Below are positions 7,760-11,870 of a stretch of 11,870 nt of DNA, in pieces. The notes under the pieces were generated by a model that was not told where the DNA came from, did not search any database, and was given only the letters and a program-made list of their open reading frames with translations. The stretch spans positions 1-11,870 of the forward strand of contig DASTUP010000248.1 in the NCBI GenBank assembly GCA_035759585.1. The letters are read 5' to 3'. Origin of the DNA: CAMLLJ01 sp035759585. Lineage in GTDB: Bacteria > Gemmatimonadota > Gemmatimonadetes > Gemmatimonadales > GWC2-71-9. A program made the translations under genes and the position numbers. Position 1 is the first letter of the stretch; every line of letters starts with the position of its first letter.

Positions 7760-7784
7760 CCGGCGGACTCGACTGGATGACGGG

Positions 7785-10700
7785 TCATGAGTCGGAAGGC
7801 CGGAAGGTCGGAAGGTCGGAAAGGGGGGCCGCGCGGACCTCCGCTTCCGCCCTGCGTTCCTTCCAGCGCTCCACGACGGCGTATGCGGTCGGCATCAGGA
7901 AGAACGTCACGAGCGTGGCCGTGACCGAGCCGCCGATGACGCCGGCGGCGAGGGGCTGGTAGAGCTCGCCGCCGCTGCCGAGGCCGAAGACGAGCGGGAG
8001 GACGCCGGTGATGGTCGTGAGCGACGTCATCGCAATGGCGCGGAGGCGCTGGCGGCCGCCGAGGAGGACGGCTTCGTCGATCGAGTGACCGAGGGCGCGG
8101 AAGCGGCGGATGGCGTCGAGCTTGACCACCGCGTCGTTGTCGGCGATGCCGATCATCACGATCATGCCGATGATGGACACCGCATTGAGGCTCTGCCCGG
8201 TAAGCCAGAGGGCGAAGAGGCCGCCGGTGCCGGCGAGCGGCACCGTCGTCATGACGACGAGCGGCGTCGTGAAGCTCCCGAACTCGCCGGCAAGCACCAG
8301 AAAGACGAGCGCGATGGAGAGCACCGCGACGATCGCGAGCTCGTTGGCGGTGCGGCGCTGCTCGACGTCGGCGCCGGTGATCTCCCAGCGGAGCCCGGCA
8401 GGGGCCTCGAGCGCCGAAAGCGCTTCGGCGACATCTTCCGTCGCCTTTGCCGTGCCGCCCTCCTCCACCACGCCTTCGACCACCGACACCGGCCGTTGGC
8501 CCACCCGCACCACCTCGATCGGCGCGCGCGTCTCGCGCACGGTGACGAGCTGGCCGACGGGCACGCCGTCCACCGGCGTCGTGAGCGCCGTCGCGAGATC
8601 CTCGTTGGCGCTTCCCGCGAAGCGCACCCGGATCGGCGTCCGGCGGTCGGTCTCGCGGAGCTCGCTCGCGTCCACGCCGCCGAGCCCGCCGGCGAGCGCG
8701 TTGGCGACGGCGTCGATGGAGATCCCCCGTTCCGCGATCCGCTGCCGCTCGAGCTCGATCTCCACCTGCGGCTGCGTGCCGGCGTAGGCGTCGCGCACGT
8801 CGGCGAGCGACGGAATGGAATCGATCGCCGCGCGCGCGAGCCCCGCCCACTGCTCCGCGTCCATCGCCTTCGGCGCCGAGACCTCGACGCGCACGAGTCG
8901 ACCCTCGCGGCCGATGAGGCTGCCGAATTCCGACTGCCCCGCCAGGTCGAGCGCGAGCGAGCCCGCAGCGAGATCGGGAACGGCGCGGCGGAGATCGTCG
9001 GCGAACCGGGCCGCATCGTCGCCATCCGGCACCGGGATGATCAGCTGGCCCGTAGCGGCAGTGCCGGGATCCGCCCCCGCAAGCACCTCTTCATCGGTCG
9101 CTAGCCCAACCCGCGCGTAGATCCCCCGAGACCCGAGTCCCGCCGCCGCCGCCTCGACCCTCGCCGCCTGCCGGATCGTCTCCTCGAGCGCGGTTCCTTC
9201 GGGCAGCCGCAGGTCCGCGACGACCGTGCCTTCATCCACCTGCGGCAGGATCTCCCTCGGCAGTTGCCGGAAGACGAGCACCGTCAGCAGGATCAGCCCG
9301 AGTGCCGCAGCGAACACCGTGCGCGGCCGGGCGAGGCACCAGACCATGCCGCGTTCGTAAAGCTCAGCGAGGCGGTGGCCGAGGGCGGTGAGGCGCCCCA
9401 GGGCGTCATTGCGAGGAGGCGCAGCCGACGAAGCAATCGGGTCGCTCAAAGCGTCATTGCGAGGAGGCGAAGCCGACGAAGCAATCGGGTCGTTTGCGAT
9501 CGATCCCTCCAAGGCAACCCCATTGCCGCGGGCGCGTCGCGCCCTCGCAAAGACGCCGCGCCGCCTCCCCACCATCATCACCGGCATCAGCGTCAGCGCC
9601 AGCAGCAGCGACGCGGCGAGCGACGTGACGACACTCAGGCTGAGATCGCGGAAGAGCGCCGCGGCGAGGCCGCGCACGAAAACGATCGGCCCGAAGACGA
9701 GCAGCGTCGTGAGCGTGCCGGCGATCAGCGGCCCGGAGACTTCCTCGCACGCGCGGATCGCCGCTTCCGTCGCGGGGAGCCCCTCTTCCTTATATCTGGC
9801 GGTCGCCTCGGTGACCACGATCGCGTTGTCCACGAGCAGGCCGATGCCGAGCGCGAGGCCGCCGAGGGAGAGGATGTTGATCGTGACGTCGAGCGCCTGC
9901 AGGATCACGAGCGCCATGAGCACCGAGAGCGGCACGATGAGGCCGATCGAGAGCGAGGCGCGGATGTCGCGGAGGAAGAGGAGGATCACGAGCAGCGAGA
10001 GGATCCCGCCGAGCACGATCTCCTGGATGAGGTTGCTGAGCGCCGCGTTCACGAACTCCGCCTGCGCCGCGACCACGGTCATCTCGAGGTCGGGAAATTC
10101 TTCCTGCAGCGTCGCGATCGACTCGTAGATCCCGTTCGTCACGGCGACGGTGTTGCTCCCCGCATCCTTGTACACCACGAGACCCACGGCTGGTGACCCG
10201 TCGAGCCTCGTCACGGTACGCGCGTCGGCGAGCCCCGCATGGATCGTTGCGACGTCGGCGAGCCGGATTCCCGAGCGCGGCGGGCCGATCGGCGTGTTGC
10301 CGATCTCGTCCACGCTGCGGAACTCGGTGAGCGCCCGAACGGAGAACCGGAACTGCCCCCGGCGGATCGTCCCCCCCGGCGCGCTCCGGTTGGCGTTCTC
10401 GACGGCGGTGGCGATGTCGTCCGGCGAAAGCCCGAGCGCGCGCATGCGCTCGGGATCGACGTCGATGCGGATCTCGTCCGTCGGCGCGCCCACCACGGCC
10501 ACGCTCGCGACGCCGTCGAGCTGCTCCAGGCGCCGGCTGTGGACGTCCTGCGCCGTGCGCGCGATCGAGCGAAGGTCGCCGCTGCCGCGGAGTGCCAGCA
10601 CCGCGATCGGCCGCTCACCCGGGTCGCTCGTGAGCAGCGTCGGCCGCTCCGCCGCTTCCGGCAGCGACTGCCGCGCATTGTCGAGCCGCTCGCGCACGCC

Positions 10701-11018
10701 GAGCACGGTGCCGGGCATGTCGGTGCCCCAGGCAAAGCGCGCGGTGGTGGTCGCCTCGCCGTTCCGGCTGAGCGAGCGGAGCTCGACGAGCCCCGGCGTC
10801 GCCGCGAGCGCCTGCTCGATCGGCTCGGCCACGAAGCGCGAGACCTCGGTGGCCGCCGCGCCCGGATAGGCGGTGCGGACCGTGAGGACCGGGAGTGTGA
10901 CGTCGGGAAGGAGCGAGACCGGGAGCCGGCCGAGCGAGACGGAGCCGAGCAGCACGACGGCGAGCGTCGCGGCCACGGTCATGACGGGGCGGGAGACGGC
11001 GGAGGAGGAAAGGGACAT
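7785..11018 (-). CDS. RND efflux permease 1 (HAE1/AcrB-like) with repeat-derived insert
   Basis: A 1077-residue RND permease. TM1 is about 12-32, TM2-TM6 about 333-485, TM7 about 567-584, TM8-TM12 about 893-1050. TM4 reads GIGLLVDNAIVVTE: Asp397 matches AcrB D407, while Asn398 replaces D408, as in many non-AcrB HAE1 proteins. TM10 reads GIADNDAVVKLDA, with Asn961 at the K940 position flanked by Asp960 and Asp962. Residues about 490-541, in the cytoplasmic linker between TM6 and TM7, are encoded by palindromic repeats and include two 16-residue units DPIASSA[S/A]PPRNDAL[S/G]. The last residues, LSDLPTFRPSDS, are encoded by an 8-bp tandem repeat. The ATG at 11018 has no Shine-Dalgarno: a long inverted repeat occupies the leader. 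It should export drugs, lipids or other amphiphiles with the upstream adaptor; the substrate cannot be read from sequence. Confidence 0.9.
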   Translation of the reverse strand: MSLSSSAVSRPVMTVAATLAVVLLGSVSLGRLPVSLLPDVTLPVLTVRTAYPGAAATEVSRFVAEPIEQALAATPGLVELRSLSRNGEATTTARFAWGTDMPGTVLGVRERLDNARQSLPEAAERPTLLTSDPGERPIAVLALRGSGDLRSIARTAQDVHSRRLEQLDGVASVAVVGAPTDEIRIDVDPERMRALGLSPDDIATAVENANRSAPGGTIRRGQFRFSVRALTEFRSVDEIGNTPIGPPRSGIRLADVATIHAGLADARTVTRLDGSPAVGLVVYKDAGSNTVAVTNGIYESIATLQEEFPDLEMTVVAAQAEFVNAALSNLIQEIVLGGILSLLVILLFLRDIRASLSIGLIVPLSVLMALVILQALDVTINILSLGGLALGIGLLVDNAIVVTEATARYKEEGLPATEAAIRACEEVSGPLIAGTLTTLLVFGPIVFVRGLAAALFRDLSLSVVTSLAASLLLALTLMPVMMVGRRRGVFARARRARGNGVALEGSIANDPIASSASPPRNDALSDPIASSAAPPRNDALGRLTALGHRLAELYERGMVWCLARPRTVFAAALGLILLTVLVFRQLPREILPQVDEGTVVADLRLPEGTALEETIRQAARVEAAAAGLGSRGIYARVGLATDEEVLAGADPGTAATGQLIIPVPDGDDAARFADDLRRAVPDLAAGSLALDLAGQSEFGSLIGREGRLVRVEVSAPKAMDAEQWAGLARAAIDSIPSLADVRDAYAGTQPQVEIELERQRIAERGISIDAVANALAGGLGGVDASELRETDRRTPIRVRFAGSANEDLATALTTPVDGVPVGQLVTVRETRAPIEVVRVGQRPVSVVEGVVEEGGTAKATEDVAEALSALEAPAGLRWEITGADVEQRRTANELAIVAVLSIALVFLVLAGEFGSFTTPLVVMTTVPLAGTGGLFALWLTGQSLNAVSIIGMIVMIGIADNDAVVKLDAIRRFRALGHSIDEAVLLGGRQRLRAIAMTSLTTITGVLPLVFGLGSGGELYQPLAAGVIGGSVTATLVTFFLMPTAYAVVERWKERRAEAEVRAAPLSDLPTFRPSDS
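7793..7824. repeat. Four 8-bp tandem units (CGGAAGGT type) at the 3' end of permease 1
   Basis: Consecutive units are CGGAAGGC (7793), CGGAAGGT (7801), CGGAAGGT (7809) and CGGAAAGG (7817). They encode most of the C-terminal tail of permease 1. Because eight is not a multiple of three, a change in copy number shifts the reading frame just before the stop at 7785-7787, so the array could make the C-terminus and the coupling to permease 2 variable. Confidence 0.8.
9403..9492. repeat. Two direct copies of a 42-bp palindromic repeat inside permease 1
   Basis: Copies at 9403-9444 and 9451-9492 are identical at 41 of 42 bases (C versus A in the middle). Both begin GCGTCATTGCGAGGAGGCG and end ACGAAGCAATCGGGTCG. 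Their period is 48 bp, so each repeat adds exactly 16 codons and keeps the pump gene in frame. Each unit is an imperfect palindrome: outer arms ATTGC/GCAAT and a central GGC-GAA-GCC hairpin. The same core recurs at 11030-11129. Confidence 0.9.
9515..9556. repeat. Diverged inverted copy of the palindromic repeat inside permease 1
   Basis: Aligned without gaps against the reverse complement of the 9451-9492 copy, this 42-base stretch matches at 31 positions by hand count. On the - strand it reads GCGTCTTTGCGAGGGCGCG and later GGCAATGGGGTTG. With the copy at 9451-9492 and a 22-base spacer it forms an inverted pair, the same arrangement as the perfect pair at 11030-11129. It encodes about residues 488-501 of permease 1. 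Confidence 0.65.
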
Positions 11019-11029
11019 GTTAAGCTGCA

Positions 11030-11129
11030 GTCATTGCGAGGAGCGAAGCGACGAAGCAATCGGGTTGCTTCGAAAGACGGTTGGTTTCACGCCACCCGAT
11101 TGCTTCGTCGCTTCGCTCCTCGCAATGAC
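11030..11129. repeat. Composite palindrome: perfect 36-bp inverted repeat between adaptor and permease 1
   Basis: Arms 11030-11065 and 11094-11129 are perfect reverse complements over 36 bases, starting GTCATTGCGAGGAGCGAAGC, with a 28-base spacer. The element fills the gap almost completely: its outer ends are 3 bases from the adaptor stop codon and 11 bases from the permease-1 start codon. There is no transposase and no clear target-site duplication. The organisation (two palindromic units in inverted orientation) is that of REPIN/BIME elements. In the mRNA it could fold into a very stable hairpin next to the permease-1 start, but it has no U-tract and is not a canonical terminator. Confidence 0.9.
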
Positions 11130-11132
11130 GCC

Positions 11133-11870
11133 TCACTCGCCTTCCGCCTTCGCCACCACCCGCACCGGCGCATCATGCGTCAGCGTCAGGTGCCCCTCGA
11201 CCAGTACCGTATCTCCCGCCGCGACGGGGATCTCCCCCGTGGACGAGTCCGGCAGCACCTCCGTCTCGATCCCGTTCGACCGCCCCGGATTGATGTACAC
11301 CCATTGCGCGCGCCCTTCCTTGACGACGAAGACGAGCGGGCGCCCGTCGCGCTCGAGCACGGCGGGGGCGGGGACGATGATGCGGTCGGTAAGGCGCGTG
11401 GACTCGAGGCGCACGTCGGCGTACATGCCGGGCCGGAGCACCCCTTCACTCCGGAAGCGCACCAGCGCGCGGCCGGCGCGCGTCGTGCTGTCGATCAGCG
11501 GCAGCACCGCGGCGACGCGCCCGATGATCTCGCGACCCGGAGCCGCGGCCGCCGTGATCACCGCCTGGCCGCCGACCTTGATGAGCGGCAGGTCGTGCTC
11601 GAGCACGGACGCCTCGATGCGGAGGTCGTTGATGTTGACGACGGTCGTCACCTCGGCACCGGCGCTGAGCCGCTCGCCGGCCGCGACGTTCACCCGGTCG
11701 ATCACGCCCGCAAATGGCGCCGTGATCACCGCGCGGTCCCGGTCGAGCTTCGCCTGCTCCAGCCGCACGCGCGCCCCCGCGAGCCCCGACCGCGCCAGCG
11801 CATTCCGCCGCCGCTCCTCGCTCGGCGCCTCTCCCGAGACGATCGAATCGGGGACGATCATGTCGTTGTA
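11133..11870 (-). CDS. RND periplasmic adaptor (HlyD/AcrA family), N-terminus outside the window
   Basis: The frame is open to the right edge, so the start, signal peptide and first half of the lipoyl/hairpin region are missing; 245 residues are visible. An alpha-hairpin end (ARVRLEQAKLDRDRAVITAP) leads into the second lipoyl half APFAGVIDRVNVAAGERLSA, then a beta-barrel domain (LRIEASVLEHDLPLIKVGG...RPGMYADVRL) and a membrane-proximal domain (IIVPAPAVLERDGRPLVFVV). This is the classical membrane-fusion-protein layout: it links inner-membrane RND permeases to an outer-membrane channel. It lies directly upstream of the two permease genes on the same strand, so it is the adaptor of that pump. 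The internal Met at 11861 is not the start. The gap to permease 1 is occupied by the composite palindrome. Confidence 0.9.
   Translation of the reverse strand, partial: YNDMIVPDSIVSGEAPSEERRRNALARSGLAGARVRLEQAKLDRDRAVITAPFAGVIDRVNVAAGERLSAGAEVTTVVNINDLRIEASVLEHDLPLIKVGGQAVITAAAAPGREIIGRVAAVLPLIDSTTRAGRALVRFRSEGVLRPGMYADVRLESTRLTDRIIVPAPAVLERDGRPLVFVVKEGRAQWVYINPGRSNGIETEVLPDSSTGEIPVAAGDTVLVEGHLTLTHDAPVRVVAKAEGE

Noticed and set aside
7756..8850. A 364-codon - strand frame overlapping the 3' end of permease 1.
   Set aside because: Mostly Arg-rich shadow sequence. Only its last residues matter, as the frame permease 1 would enter after loss of one 8-bp repeat.
9403..9492. The direct repeats as a CRISPR array.
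   Set aside because: Only two copies, a 6-base spacing instead of a 30-base spacer, and the array is within an intact coding frame with no cas genes.
11030..11129. The inverted repeat as an intrinsic terminator or insertion sequence.
   Set aside because: No T-tract follows the stem on either strand, and 100 bp cannot encode a transposase. It separates genes that normally form one operon. A REPIN-like repeat fits better.

Overview
This is a high-GC bacterial window with densely packed genes. It holds seven protein-coding genes (two cut by the window edges) and no rRNA, tRNA, transposase or CRISPR array. The outer-membrane style of the genes (RND pumps, a periplasmic adaptor, a putative lipoprotein, a beta-helix/PA14 protein) shows a diderm bacterium. 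The gene content and style remind me of Gemmatimonadota, but no taxonomic marker is present, so that assignment is an inference only.

Layout. The left end, on the + strand, has the 3' part of a parallel beta-helix protein with a C-terminal PA14-like domain (3-1811). It overlaps cutC (1808-2485) by the 4 bases GTGA. A 13-bp perfect stem (2503-2532) separates this pair from everything else and probably terminates transcription from both sides. From 2556 to the right edge all genes are on the - strand. Read in the direction of transcription they are: the end of an RND periplasmic adaptor (11870-11133), RND permease 1 (11018-7785), RND permease 2 (7759-4691), a small YdcZ-family transporter (4601-4161), a guanine-deaminase-like enzyme (4164-3580, again a GTGA overlap), and a coiled-coil putative lipoprotein (3440-2556). 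There is no gene-free stretch above 300 bases. The largest gaps are 139 bp (3441-3579), 114 bp (11019-11132) and 89 bp (4602-4690).

How the genes work together. The adaptor and the two permeases form an efflux operon of the one-adaptor, two-permease type known from MdtABC. Permease 1 keeps one of the two TM4 aspartates of the proton relay. Permease 2 keeps neither (Gln-Asn) and also has Asn where AcrB has the TM10 lysine. This suggests an asymmetric, possibly heteromeric pump. The outer-membrane channel and any regulator must lie outside the window.

The most unusual content is repeat DNA in the pump operon. A family of about 36-42 bp palindromic units (core GTCATTGCGAGG...GAAGCAATC) occurs five times: two direct copies plus one diverged inverted copy in frame inside the permease-1 gene, and one perfect 36-bp inverted pair that fills almost the whole gap between adaptor and permease 1. 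These look like REPIN/BIME-type composite palindromes, and one of them has been turned into protein. Separately, four 8-bp units at the 3' end of permease 1 set its reading frame at the C-terminus. Losing one unit would move its stop codon onto the permease-2 start as an ATGA overlap. A CRP-like perfect palindrome lies upstream of the putative lipoprotein gene.
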